A model generated the notes under the pieces. It was not told the origin of the DNA and made no database searches. It saw only the letters and a program-made list of their open reading frames with translations. A stretch of DNA of 64,000 nucleotides from Labia minor (taxonomy: Eukaryota > Arthropoda > Insecta > Dermaptera > Spongiphoridae), in contig OY720344.1 in NCBI GenBank assembly GCA_963082975.1, forward strand, positions 90,210,107 through 90,274,106, in the 5' to 3' direction. Each line of letters opens with the position of its first letter. Position 1 is the stretch's first letter. This document shows, piece by piece, positions 1-12,277 of the stretch. The position numbers were made by a program, and so were the translations under genes.

Positions 1-779
1 AGAAAATTATTGGTGTTCAATTTTGATATAAAAAGGCAGGAGGATTTATTGGAACTTGTATTTAATCCACAAATTATTTTTAATTTCATTATTTAACAGT
101 GATTATTTATATTTATATACAATAGATTAGGCCAAAGAATCAAAAAATTGGCTTGTCACAAAAAAAAAAAAAACAAAAAAAATGAATGTTGTTTGCAAAA
201 AGAATTTCAAATATTTAAAAAAATTCTCTTGATTTTTTTTTTAATTAAATGTTTATTAAATTCTTGTCAGATAGATTATTAATATTTATTTTATTCTCAT
301 TATAGGGAACACAAAAGTGGGATTTGCAATATTTCTAGAATATTCAGTCATATAAATACATTAACACTGAGGACGACGATGACAACAACGACGACGACAA
401 ATATAACATCATGCTTGGTAGGGTTTCAAGACATGAAGCTTTTTATCAACATTATTATTGACGAGATCTTCAAATAAAATACATGGTCATTAATTTAAAT
501 AGAAATCCTTTAATAAGGAATTACTATTTGACCTAAAAAAGAAATAACTCGGACGATTTTTATCATCCCTTATATCTTCTATTCATTTATACACTCATTT
601 TATAGATAAAAACATCTATATTATAAGGAGTAATAAATATTAATAACCTCCCCTTGGTATTACATAATCTTCTTGCATTTTTTTTATTTTTAAATATTTT
701 CCATTATTCATTAATCTACCCTTAGGCTGGGCCAGGCCTATAAATTTAAATCAAAATCGACTAATGGAAGGCAGAGATT
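1..779. other. AT-rich flank with a short GAC-rich repeat
   Basis: No gene is visible. A GAC-rich microsatellite-like stretch lies at about 370-400, and several TTTATT/AATAAA-like strings downstream of the 780 stop could serve as poly(A) signals for minus-strand transcripts, but they are unremarkable in DNA this AT-rich. Confidence 0.4.
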
Positions 780-925
780 TCACACAGTGGTTTCTTTAAA
801 CATTCTATGAGGAACTGCTGAAAGCTGATCCAGATGACGGGCAAGAGAGGAGTCATCGTCATCCAATTCCACAGGAGTAGCAATCACTTTGGGTGAGGCC
901 ATCAACCAAGGGTCCGATGAATCAA
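780..925 (-). CDS. Isolated terminal coding exon, possible alternative last exon of INPP5A
   Basis: On the minus strand a good acceptor (tatacag) is followed by 146 bases open only in the frame that needs one base from the previous exon. The frame encodes 47 residues beginning DSSDPWLMASP, with a four-Asp run and a final FKETTV, then TGA. The base composition is far less AT-rich than its surroundings, which supports real coding sequence. The C-terminal ETTV fits the class I PDZ-ligand pattern (S/T-x-hydrophobic). No other exon was found between here and 2336. A cryptic donor inside INPP5A exon 14 (CAG then GTATCG, cut after 2809) leaves exactly the phase needed, so this may be an alternative INPP5A terminus without the CAAX box. 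Alternatively it is the end of an unrecognised gene. I do not recognise the peptide. Confidence 0.5.
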
Positions 926-2335
926 CTGTATAAAAAAACATTCCCTATATTTTTATGTCGTTTAAAAAAAACAAATAAGTAAATGTTAAATACTCTTTAA
1001 AATAAGCTTTCAAAAAAATAAAAAAATCAACATGCAAATTTTACTATTTTTTTAAATAAGTTTGTTAATCGATATAAATATTAATATAGAATTTTAACGA
1101 ACAATAAAAATTAATTTGAAATTTAAAAATAAAATAAAACAAATACAAATAACAATTAAGTAAAATAACTGGCTACATTATAATTGTAAGTTTATGGTAG
1201 TAGAAAAATTGTCGTTTTGAGTTTAAAAAAAATAAATCAGCTCCTTGATATGAATTATCAAATTAAATCTCAATAACATATTTGTTATCCGAAGCCTGTG
1301 GCTTTGCTAGTTATTTAACATCTAATTGACTGTCAGAAATTAAAATATAGAATAAAAACATTTTATAAATCTCCAAAAGTTAAAATAAAATAAATTTATC
1401 AAAAATTAATTTAAACATAAGTAATATATTAATATAATCATATATTAAACTATAGTAATTAAAAATAATAAATAAATTGTTAATATTTTTTTTATGAGTA
1501 GAAAAAATATCCCAGATATACAAGAAAATTAACAATTTCAATTTCTAAGTGAAAAATATATAAATAAGATTATAATTTAATATATTGTAAAATATGTATA
1601 TTTATGACAATTTTTTTTAAATCTTGTGAATTATGAGGTTCTTTTCCTAATTCAGTAGGCCTAAATATGAAAGTATATGAATTTTAGAGTAAAAACCTTT
1701 ATCCATTAGACAAGAAATTTGATAAGACGATATTCTAAATACCTAGTGACATTAAGTATTAATTTAAAAATGAATACAAATATATTTAAAGATAAATAAA
1801 TATTAATAAAAATTGTCATAAATACATGCAAAATAAAAATGTGTTATGTTAATAAAAATGATAATTAAATTAAAATAAAAATTCAAAAAATAGTTTTGCA
1901 AATCTACAACAATTAGGAGAAAAAACAAAATTAATAAAAATAAAAAAATAAAAATACAAGGAATAAGGAAGGAGCAAAAATAAAAAAAAATAAAAATTAT
2001 AAAAGATAAAATATATTTTTACGTGAGTTAAGTTCAAAAATAAAATACGTTTATATATACTTAATTACTAAATCTATACAAATACAAGAAACTAAAATGA
2101 CACAAATATTACAGGCACATGCGGAGGGAAGAAAATTTTCAGATTAAGGCTGGGTTAAAAATGAGATTTGATTTTGAAAAATAAATTAAAAAATGAGACA
2201 GCAATAACATTGGTTTGCATCATTGGATGCAAGATTTAATAAATCTCTGTGTAGACTAGACAATTGCGGACTAGTTTAATTTATCTAAAGAATCAGTCAT
2301 TTTAAATAAAGTACAAGTTTAAGAGATTCATTAAA
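926..2335. other. AT-rich interval between the two minus-strand terminal exons
   Basis: About 1.4 kb of A/T-rich sequence with poly(A) and poly(T) runs. It would be the 3' UTR of INPP5A or the intron leading to the 780-925 exon. I see no exon or mobile element in it. Confidence 0.5.
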
Positions 2336-5300
2336 TTAAGATACGACACAATAACAGCATCGATTGACCGATGATCGTCTATTTTTTTCCGAAGACCATT
2401 TGTTTTTTTTATGGTGGAACCTAAGACTTTCGTCATTATTTGTTAAGGGGGGTTTTAAATTATTATGTTTTAGACAATCACTTGAAGTGGGTTCAGAATT
2501 ACTATTGTCATTTATTCGTAAAGGATCAACTATAATGAATGTATCAGTAATAGTGTTTTCATAATCATATCGTTTTAACCGAGCCTCCAGAGCATGGAGG
2601 TCAAAAGGACTATGGCGTAGGTCTCGACCTGGTGATGGTTGAGGAGTGGGGATAGATTCTGGCGTGTAGGGTTCATCATAGGGTTGAATCGGGCAAAGAA
2701 ATCGAATATCGGGATATTGAGAAATGACAGGAGGAATAAAAGTGGGACCGGCGAAGCAAGACAAGCATGGATTCTTCGGGTTGTTCTCGCAGCTACATGT
2801 TACGATACCTGCGTCGTTAATCAGCGACATTTTTAAATAGACGGGCTGAAAAAAAAAATAAAAAAAAAAAATCAGAAAATAATTATTATAATATTTTTAG
2901 TAATTGTAAACAATTTTGGCTGGATTTATATGATATTATATAACAATTTAAAATAATTTAATATAATATTTCATTTCATTTAATATAAATATTAATTCCT
3001 TAAGATTAAAATATTTTGTTATTGATTTATATAAATAAAATGATTTAATAGTTTAATTAATATATATATATATATATATATATACTTGAAACCTGTAAAA
3101 ATATAATTATTTTTTAATATTTAAATTAGGACAATATATATATATATATATATGTATATAGATAGATATACAATATATATTTATACTTATTATATTTATA
3201 TCAAGCTTTCTACAAGAAGTTAATTTTAAGCTAAAAGTTAAGCATAGCATAAGAATAAAAAAATCTAAAGATTCTAAATTTATAGATAAAAGACAATTTT
3301 GATAACTAGAAAAAAATAATAAATAAAACATTCTTCAAATTCAGATTGTTGATCAAATAAAGTAATAAAGTGTCGAGTCGTGTTTGGTTATTAAAATACC
3401 TGCTTTTCGTTTCGGTATAAATGTTGAAGGCCAGAAATACGGGCTGCATGCAAAGTTACAAAAGATAATAGTAATATTTATAAGCGATTAGAAGATTGAC
3501 TCTAAGTTTTTGAAAAATTAAAGAAATATATGTAGTGTTTAAATTAAATTAGTGCTATAAAAATATAAATATTAAATAATATTAACATATTAATTTGGTG
3601 AGTCTCATTTAAATAAGGATTAAATAATTTCTTAAATTTATTGTTATATAAAAATATGTATAAATGTATATTAAAAATATATTCTAAATGAAAATATTTT
3701 ATTAAGTGATTTTAAAATAAGAATAATTATTTAAAATAAAATTGATCAATAATAATTAAACTTAAAAGTAAAGAATTCTCTAGAACTTATGAAATAGGCA
3801 TAATCATGTGAAAAAATATTAATAATAATTATTAGAATATTATTGAACTTTAAAAAATTCTAATATATAATTTTCTTATTGTAAAGTATAGCTACTCTTG
3901 AAATTTGATTATTTAATTTTATTATTTTTTTAAAATTTTATTTATTAATAAATATTAAGAGAAAAATATAAAATATATTTATATAAATAATTTTTAAAAT
4001 AAATTATGGAAGGGAATAATTAACTGTTGGGAATAAAATCATGCTTTTCTTTTAATAATATTTAAAAAACAATATTAGTAAAATATTTCTTAATTAATAT
4101 CTAATTAAAAAAATTATATTAAACTAATTTAATCAAAACACTACTAATAAAAATGGATTGAAAAATTTAATTTGAGATATATGAAAAATATTGCTTAAAA
4201 AAGAAAATATTCATTTTGAAAGAAAGCCATTCAAAAAAGTAATTTAAATATGAATTACAAAGAAGTATTTCATGTAATTAAGTAGCAATAAGTACGAACA
4301 AATCCAAGATGAGGTGTGATTGGATCTAAGCTGTGACTAAGAGAAAGGAACAAGCGGAAAACCAAGAAAACAAATTGTTTTGAGTAAAACTTCACCTTGT
4401 GATCTCCCATACAGGTATTTCGACCCATCATTCCATATTCCACATCGTTTATCTCGGGATACTGTCAACAAAAACAAAATGAACAATTTTGTTGATTAAA
4501 AAAATTAAATGAGAATAATATAGTAAATCTTTTTTTCAATAACATATTATAATAATTAAGATGTTAAAAAAAAATCAATATTAAAACAAATAAATATATC
4601 TATGAATTTTTTCTTGATTTTCTCTATTCAAAAAATATATTTAATTATGAAATAATTAATTCAAAATTCAGATTTTGCAACACAGAATTTTATAAAAAAA
4701 TAAAATAAATTAAATTTGGAAAAAATTAAAAGATTCACTGTTGTGAATAGAATCCCTTTATAAAAGATTTTAGGGCTTACTTGTCCCCATCAATGGAGAT
4801 AAAGTAAATTCAGCTTCTGAGACATCCATCATATAATAGCAGATTAAAATGAAAACTTCTCTATTTGCTGCCTCAATAAAAATGAATCAATCCAGGCAAG
4901 TCTTTTCTATATAAAATTAATTAAATTTATACAATTATTATTACAAAAATTAAATTAAAATAAATCTCACATTATGCACAAGTTTTTGTGCATTAACGCT
5001 GAATACAACTCGATCGCACCAGGATGGACATCTCGTTGGCATATATCTCTCAGCATCTTTAGTCTGTTCTTCAAAAGGATAGGAAGGTGGAAATTTAATA
5101 GGAAACTCGAATAAACGCTGGTTAAATGCTTCCAATTCTCGATCCATAGGCAGCATCTATCAAAAATTTATTAATTTAAGAATGAAACCAAAACTAAATA
5201 AAAAATAAAATTAAAATAAATATTTGAAAACATACCCAAAGACCATCTTCTTCAGTAAAAGCGGTCTGATGTTTAACGTGTCTGAACTCTTTTTTTCCTA

Positions 5301-8300
5301 CAGTAAGCACTACCTCCTGTAAAGAAAATCAGACTTTTTATATGTTTTTTTTATTTCTAAAAGATCAATATTTCACTCTGTTTATTTGAAATAGATATGG
5401 ATATATTTTAAAACTTTGAATATCTAATTATTTATATCTAATTGCTTAAAGGAAAGAAATTCATTATTCAATATCCTTTTACCCATATGTTAAAAATTGC
5501 ATTTTTTTTTATTTTATAAAGTATTTTTAGAAAGTTACAGAATTTTTATTTATTCAAAAAGTATAATTAAAAAGTGAAAATAAAAGATTTTAATATTTAT
5601 CGTTTTAAACAAATATCTTCAAATTAATTGATTTTTTCTTTTTTTTTTCTTTCTTTTAAGGGTACTTCACATTGATATTTTAACAATAAATTTGTAAAAT
5701 TAATTGGTTAAATTTTATCTACCTGACTAGATTCATCCTTATATTCAATTTTATGGTTTCCTTGTAAGCGTTCTTGAACTAATCCTTCAGTCAATTTCTG
5801 AAAATATTGAATGTTCATAAATATGATAAAATATTCATAGTCTATAATTTTATTCTAGAATAATAACAGATGTACAAGTATGAAGAGCAGATTCAGTAAT
5901 AGGGAAATAGAGTATACAAATCTTACCTATATGCTAATTTTGTTGTATATCAATAAGTCTTAGCTCACCATGATTAGATGAAAAAGTGTTCAATTGTATG
6001 TTTTCATTGAAGAAAACTGCTAGTGAATCGCTCTGATTACCTCGAAGAGCTTATTATGAAAATGCTCTCTGATAAGATACCTGAACAATTGTTTCGACCT
6101 TTTAAAAATGGTAATTTTGACGTTTTAGTCAACAAAAATGTACTCTTATAATAATATGTAATTTACAAACATTATTGGGTGAAGACGGTTAATACCCACC
6201 ACGCTAGATAAAATTGTTCGTTTATTATTCACAGAACAACCATAACATCGAAAATGACAACCTAACGTATAGTTTCCTCTATTATGACAGAAAAACTGGT
6301 TCAAGACTCTTTAAATTTGAAGAGCTACTCTAAAATTGATTCCTTCTAATTTTCACTTATTTGCATTGGTGGGGGTGGGGGTGGGGGATGCACTTGATGG
6401 GAGTACTCTGGTTGGTTTGAAGATGTGAAAAAGTGGATCGATAAATGGTTCACAAAAAAGAAAGGTTTATACTAGTGCATTTTTACCAGAAAAATGTAAA
6501 ACTAGCAATAAAGCATATTTTGGCTTGTTATCATTCTTTTGAATATATTTTATTTTTTGGAAAAATTTGTATTTCATACTTGTATATCTATATATCTTAA
6601 ATTAAAAAATAAAAATTAAACAATTAAAACAAAATAATAAATTATTATTGTTCTACTAAACAAATAGATTAAGAATAAATCACTCACTTCTATTACGCCT
6701 TTTGTGTCCGTGCGGAAATTAAAATCGCCAAACAGGAAAAAGGGCTTTGCGCCATCCGAATGGAAACTGTTTCAAAAGAAAATTGTTTTGATAATTAAAT
6801 AAAAGAAATAATCTTATAATTCATTAATTTACTATAATGACAAATAATATGAATCACATAATCAACACAGAAAACAAAGAAATATTAAATTTAATAGTAA
6901 TTAACAAATTTAAACAAAAAATGTATATTAAGTATTTTAAATAATAATACGTGCTTGAATAGTTTATACCTGTGTTTAAAAAACTGATCTGAAAAATCTT
7001 AATTAAATCTTTTAAATTAACTAATTGGGATTGGGTATTAGAATACTTAATTAATAAAAATATTATTATCATTATCATTTAAATATAAGTATTAAACAAT
7101 TTTAAAGCTATTTTTTATATTAGACTGTAAAATTATATCAAAATTTTGATATTTAATAAAAATCCGATTATATGATTAATAAAATAAATTTCCTTACAGT
7201 TTAAGAATGTGATCGAGAGCTTGGCGACGATTTTGACAGTAAATTGAAGGATACTAGAATAAAAATAAATAAAAAAATGGACAATGAAAATTAAATATTT
7301 TTAATTTAATGTTTTCCCCATTTTAAAAATTAAATAAAAAAAATGTTCAAATACAAATAGATTTTTTTATTAATTATTTAAATTTTAATTTTCAATTTTC
7401 ATAACCAGATTAAAAATTAATTTCATTAGTTTATCAATATTAGAAATTGTGATAATAATAGAAATGATAATTTACCGATTCCATGGCAATGAAGTTGCTC
7501 GCGTCGTGAAAGAGATGAATATTGATAAGATCGAAGACTGTACCGTTGAGACTCCATCGTGTGCGCAAATATCCTTTCCGTGACCATTTGCACTGAGCAA
7601 CGAAGACAATTAACAAATCAATGTCGCCTTTGAGGCAGATCAAATCAATCATTACAAAAACATTGAGATGCACAAAAATATATATAATACTTACCTCTGG
7701 AAAAAAATTTTGGGGAAATTTGGATTTTTCTTTGGTTGCAACATCCTCTATGTTTCCTGAGTGAAGTTCTTTTCCCTCTACAGGAATATATTCCGTTTCT
7801 ATAAACAAATAAATAAATAATATTAATAATCTTAGATTTATCAATCTCATAATATAATTAAAATGATAATATACCTTTAAAATCCCAAATCAGAATATCG
7901 GAAATAGACTCGTGAATAAAATAAAAGCTCCCCAAAGCCTAAAATCAAACAATACAATACAATAATATACTATTTACTTTTCAAAAACTGAGGATATATA
8001 AAAGTTAAAACTAAATCGCACCGTAAAATTTTCTGCAGATGAATAATCTTCGTCTAAAAATATGCGAACTTTATCGAAAAGTCTTAATTCTTCGCTTTCC
8101 ATTAATAACCTGAAATGATAAGAAATTATCAATCATTTAAAATAACAATTCAAAACTATTTTTTTTTAAAAGAGAAAGTATAACGTTTTCATTTAATTTA
8201 GGTTTCATGGAAAAACTAAGAAAATCATAAAATGAAAATTTGATTGATGCAATTAAAATCTACTTTTTTGTTTTCGCTCGTTTCAAAAAATAAAGCCTAT

Positions 8301-9951
8301 TTATATCCAATTATTTTTAAGCTGTATTATTTTTATAGAAGCTGGCTCGGCTCTGATCAAGAAGAATGTTTGACGTTTCACAAATTGTTATTTTAGATAT
8401 ACAGTGGATATATTGATAGATCATTGTAAGCATATGAAAATGTATTTTTTTCTTTTCAAGCAAATGAGATATAAATAAAAAAAATCTATGAATGCAGACA
8501 TTGCGTTCTATAAATAACAAAATCAAATGATTATGTGTTAAGAAAAATAAATAATTAAGTAGGAAATCAAAGTAGAATATAAATTGAATTACTTGACAAA
8601 ATCAGCAACATGTTTCATGCTCCTTTCATAATTTTTCCCTCCAACTTCTTGGCAATGCAATGCCACCATTTTTGGATCCAATCGAGATACGGTCTAAAAC
8701 AAAATATATAATATAAATAATTTATTATTCAGTGATTGTTTCTATAGTTTATTCGGTACTCACTGCTAAAAATTCCTCCGACCAGATTTTAAGCATTACT
8801 GAAGGCTGCAAAAAATATTATATAGATGATTAGTAAATTATTCCCAAATTTTATATTAAATTTAAAATTAAAGTAATCATAGAGTAAATATTAAATACAA
8901 ATTGGGATAATCGTTTTATAGATAAGGAAACCACTTTTTTAAAATTTTATTAATAATTTATTTCAGCCATTAAAATTCAATTCATCCCAATTAGATGACG
9001 CATTTTTTAATCATTTAAAAACAAACAAAATGTTAATGTCAGTCAAACTCAGAAGGGCTTGAGTACCGCTCTACCCATACAAATTTTAATGAAAAATAGT
9101 ATTTAAATATTTTAAAAATGTTTTCCCTTTTCTTATTCATAATAATTAGAAACCAAAGTTTTTTTTAATATCATTTAGTTGAATTTACGTAAGATAAATA
9201 ATCTTTAGAGCTCCCCAAAATTTTTAAAACATTATATTCGGCCTAGGAGTTCTCAACTTGTGTGGTTATTTGTTTAGAATAATACGAATAGATTTCTTCT
9301 TATTTCAAGAATATAATATCCAAAATTATACTAAATATAGTATTTTAAATTAAAATATTTTTTTTTAATTAAGAGTATAATAAATTTAAATTGGAGATCA
9401 TTTTTTTTTTAAATTTTGAAACAATTAAAAAAAAGGAATACAAAAATAAGTGATATATGTTAATCATTTATTTTTTTTATTTGTAATATTATGAGTTTTT
9501 TTATTTATGAAAAGCTGAGATTCAAATAAATTTATTTCTAACATAATCATTTCATTTACAAAAATTCTAATATGGAATAAATAATGATTATGAAGGAAGT
9601 CGATTGAAAATATTCTAGCGGTGTCTGTTGGTGTCAAATACGATAAAAGTTTTTTTATCGAGAGAACCGCAAATCAAATGACCAAGCGGTAAATAAATAA
9701 AACGGAAGAGAAACCATAGGCGGATGGCTACGTATCGATCGTACAACAGTTGCAAAAATATATAGGAGGTATTTACTTGGTTTCCAGAGATAATCGTAAT
9801 GAAATTCAACAGTCTAAATGTCATTGGGTTAGTTAAGGGGTGGGAAACAGTTAAGGGTTAAGAGAAGAAGGGGAATTGATTTTTGTTGTTTTGAATAATA
9901 ATTTCGAGAGAAACTTTTGTAATTATTTTGATTATTCTGATTATATATGTC

Positions 9952-9995
<44 letters not shown>

Positions 9996-10125
9996 TAAAA
10001 GAAAGGATTTAATTTATTTTAATTTTTCAATAGAAATGAAATTTATTTTGGTGAATTCTTACATCCTCGAAAATGGATCCAACGTTTGCTGTGACGAAAA
10101 GGACTGGTGTTGTTGTTCCTGACAT
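2336..10125 (-). CDS. INPP5A: Type I inositol 1,4,5-trisphosphate 5-phosphatase, 14 coding exons
   Basis: This enzyme removes the 5-phosphate of Ins(1,4,5)P3 and Ins(1,3,4,5)P4 and so ends IP3/calcium signalling at membranes. Exons, read on the minus strand: 10125-10063, 8805-8764, 8693-8593, 8109-8022, 7938-7875, 7798-7695, 7592-7476, 7253-7198, 6766-6688, 5797-5723, 5316-5236, 5156-4971, 4461-4396, 2845-2336. All junctions are GT-AG and all phases match, giving about 543 residues. Family landmarks in order are LFVTANVGS near residue 9, ALHCQEVGGKNYE near 46, FGDFNFR at 224-230 (catalytic), PSWCDR at 334-339 and CMGDHK at 369-374. The protein ends CCYCVVS, a CAAX box as in vertebrate INPP5A (about 412 residues). 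The last exon inserts about 150 extra residues between the catalytic core and the CAAX box; they include CSC...CLSC at 391-404 and Pro- and Asn-rich stretches. The insertion is genuine open frame, but its function is unknown. Intron 9 carries a mariner relic. Confidence 0.95.
3060..3084. repeat. TA microsatellite
   Basis: A perfect TA array in INPP5A intron 13. Others lie at 9954-9992 (intron 1), 11188-11225, 33139-33172 and 47373-47416. Confidence 0.9.
5866..6591 (+). mobile_element. Internally deleted mariner (mauritiana-like ends) in INPP5A intron 9
   Basis: The ends read CAGATGTACAAGTATGAA and, inverted, AGATATACAAGTATGAA, resembling the mauritiana-type mariner terminus (CAGGTGTACAAGTA). 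Between them are degraded transposase pieces: FSLKKTASES and FKNGNFDV (about 6000-6130), then WFEDVKKWIDKWF (about 6399-6450), which match the N-terminal and C-terminal parts of mariner transposase with the catalytic middle missing. The element lies antisense to INPP5A and lengthens that intron to about 0.9 kb. A G-rich run (three G5 tracts) lies at 6370-6389. Confidence 0.75.
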
Positions 10126-10700
10126 GGTTGTTCTTGATTTGGTGAATCGAGAATCGGAAAACTTTTAAAGCAGCATTCTCTGGTTGAAAATTAAGAAATA
10201 ATCACTTAACTAGACATGATTGCTGGGATTTTCTGTAAAAGAAAAAAAAAACGAAAACAAAGATGAGTACATTTGTCAGGTGGACCGTTATCAGATGAGA
10301 TAAAGGCAGCATGGGCCTTGGAGGGGGCTTACACGAGATGTGAGCAACTGACAGGCGGAGTGCGTGAATAGATTGGGGAAGTTGAGGTTCAGCTGAGCTC
10401 CGAATGCGACTCCGACGGCCGCTTTTGGCCCTGAGCCAGCGGCGGCCAACACGCCCCTCGATGCTGACGTCAATCGAGCCATTGACGTCAGCCAGGCCAA
10501 AGGCCACCCGCCACTTTTCAAACAGGCCACAGGCAACACGTGCTCCCCTTTCAGCAGGTAAATGCACTACACGCTCCCCCCACCCCGCCATACAAACACC
10601 AACCATCCACCCACTTACCCATTCCACTATCCACTTTCCACTCCACCACACTTTCATCAAAAACAACAACAAACCATTGGGAAGAATTTAAGAAAACTTG
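10126..10700 (-). promoter_or_regulatory. GC-rich promoter island of INPP5A with paired CREs and an E-box
   Basis: This is the most GC-rich stretch of the left half and sits directly upstream of the INPP5A ATG. It holds two perfect CREB/ATF palindromes TGACGTCA at 10465-10472 and 10483-10490 (18-bp spacing) and an E-box CACGTG at 10537-10542. Between the ATG and the island is a plausible 5' UTR. Open frames cross the island on both strands, as expected by chance in GC-rich DNA. The promoter role is inferred from position and composition. A bidirectional promoter is possible, but no plus-strand gene follows. Confidence 0.55.
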
Positions 10701-11184
10701 TTTGCGGTACCACCGAAAAGAAAAGAGCGAATTGCAATTAGTTAATAAATATTATAGTTTATTATTATGATTCTCATAAAAGAAATGTCATTTATGAAAA
10801 CAAAACAAAAAACATTCAAAGATGAAAAAATAAGAGAGATTTTAGCTAATATGAGGCCAATAATAAGGAAATAATGATAACAATATTAAATATAAACGAT
10901 TTAATAGATAAGTAATTCAGCATTTAAGAGGCAGAGACGGAGATTTTCTGATATAATTATATAGAATTAAAAATACTAATAATAATAATAAAGAATAATA
11001 TTTTTCAATGAAATCGAATGATTAAATTGTGACTGGAACTTTGAAGGTCGTTAGAAAATACATATTTCTATTAAATTCAAAATGAAATTGGAGGGTATTA
11101 GAATAATAGTTTTAATTTAATGATTTATTTAAATTAATTTAATTTTTTGTATTTTTACTTAAAATATAGATATATGTATATCAT

Positions 11185-11229
<45 letters not shown>

Positions 11230-12277
11230 CCGTCGTATATATGGGATGTCTGTAATATTATGAAATTAGTTACAAATTGTTAAAATTATTAATTTGTAAC
11301 TAACTTCATTTTTTTAAAATTCTGTTTGTTATTATTAGATATTGAAAAAAAATAAAAAAATTATTACAATGATTTGAATAAAGTTAATAATTTTATATTC
11401 TAAGAAGAGGTTTTTATGCCGCCGGCAGCATATGATGCCGGGAACGGCTAGTATATATATATATTCATATATAATAATACAATAGAAAGTGTAGAATCTT
11501 GATTTTTCTCTTAAAGGATAGAGAAAAGATGCAATATATATATACGAGTATAATTATATAAGTATATATAATTTAAATCAGAGGCATATATATAAGGATG
11601 GGCCCAATGGGAAACATTAATTAATACATAAAACAATAATAATTATATCCCCCTTCTCTCCTCCAAAATTACAAATCTGTTTTTATAATACCAAATGTGA
11701 CGATATTTATTAAAGTAAATAAATAAATATTTGTTTTAGTTATAATAAACTTTTAAATGACTAATTTAAAAAACAGTTTGTTTACTGGTAAAAATATCAA
11801 ATTTCATAAAGTTATAGTTATTAAGTGCGGATCTGTGGAGCAGATGAGGGAATAAACGATGAGGTATGAATATACCTCATTATATATAAATACGTGTATA
11901 GTGACTGAAAAATGTTAGTGCCATTGGGGCGATTTGGTAATGGGTTTTCTCAGTCGGTTGATTGCTTGACCACAGCAGAATTCTATATAAGGTGTAGAGA
12001 ACATTATTATGCCCCTGATTAAATTAAATAATAACATGATTATTTTTATCTAGTCTAGTTTATGTACATATATGTATATATATAAGTATAAAATAACAAT
12101 AAAAAATTAGTAGTAAGAAAAAAATAATAAAAATCCTATTTTTAGAATATTTTCAATGAGAATAAATGTAATTATTTGTTGAAGCATTGAATATTATTTA
12201 ATATCAATTTATTAGTTGAATATAGCAATACAATGCTATTTTAATGAGAAATAAGTGAATATAATTTATATTTCATA
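10701..12277. other. AT-rich intergenic stretch
   Basis: No gene is seen. It holds a TA microsatellite at 11188-11225 and a short GC-rich imperfect hairpin at about 11417-11450 (GCCGGCAGCATATGATGCCGG) that recalls the GCCGGCGGGAACG end of the small element at 26.1 kb. It may be a decayed relative. Confidence 0.4.

Noticed and set aside
2364..2836. Plus-strand open frames opposite the last INPP5A exon
   Set aside because: They are antisense shadows of the real minus-strand coding exon.
6369..6389. G-quadruplex in INPP5A intron 9
   Set aside because: It has only three long G tracts plus a GG, inside a mariner relic; function cannot be supported.
7440..7850. Single 136-codon minus-strand open frame read as one protein
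   Set aside because: It reads through an INPP5A intron (7593-7694); the conserved protein and splice sites require two separate exons here.
10404..10691. Open frames on both strands across the GC-rich island upstream of INPP5A
   Set aside because: They overlap each other, lack family resemblance and are expected in the only GC-rich stretch with few stops; better explained as promoter or 5' UTR.
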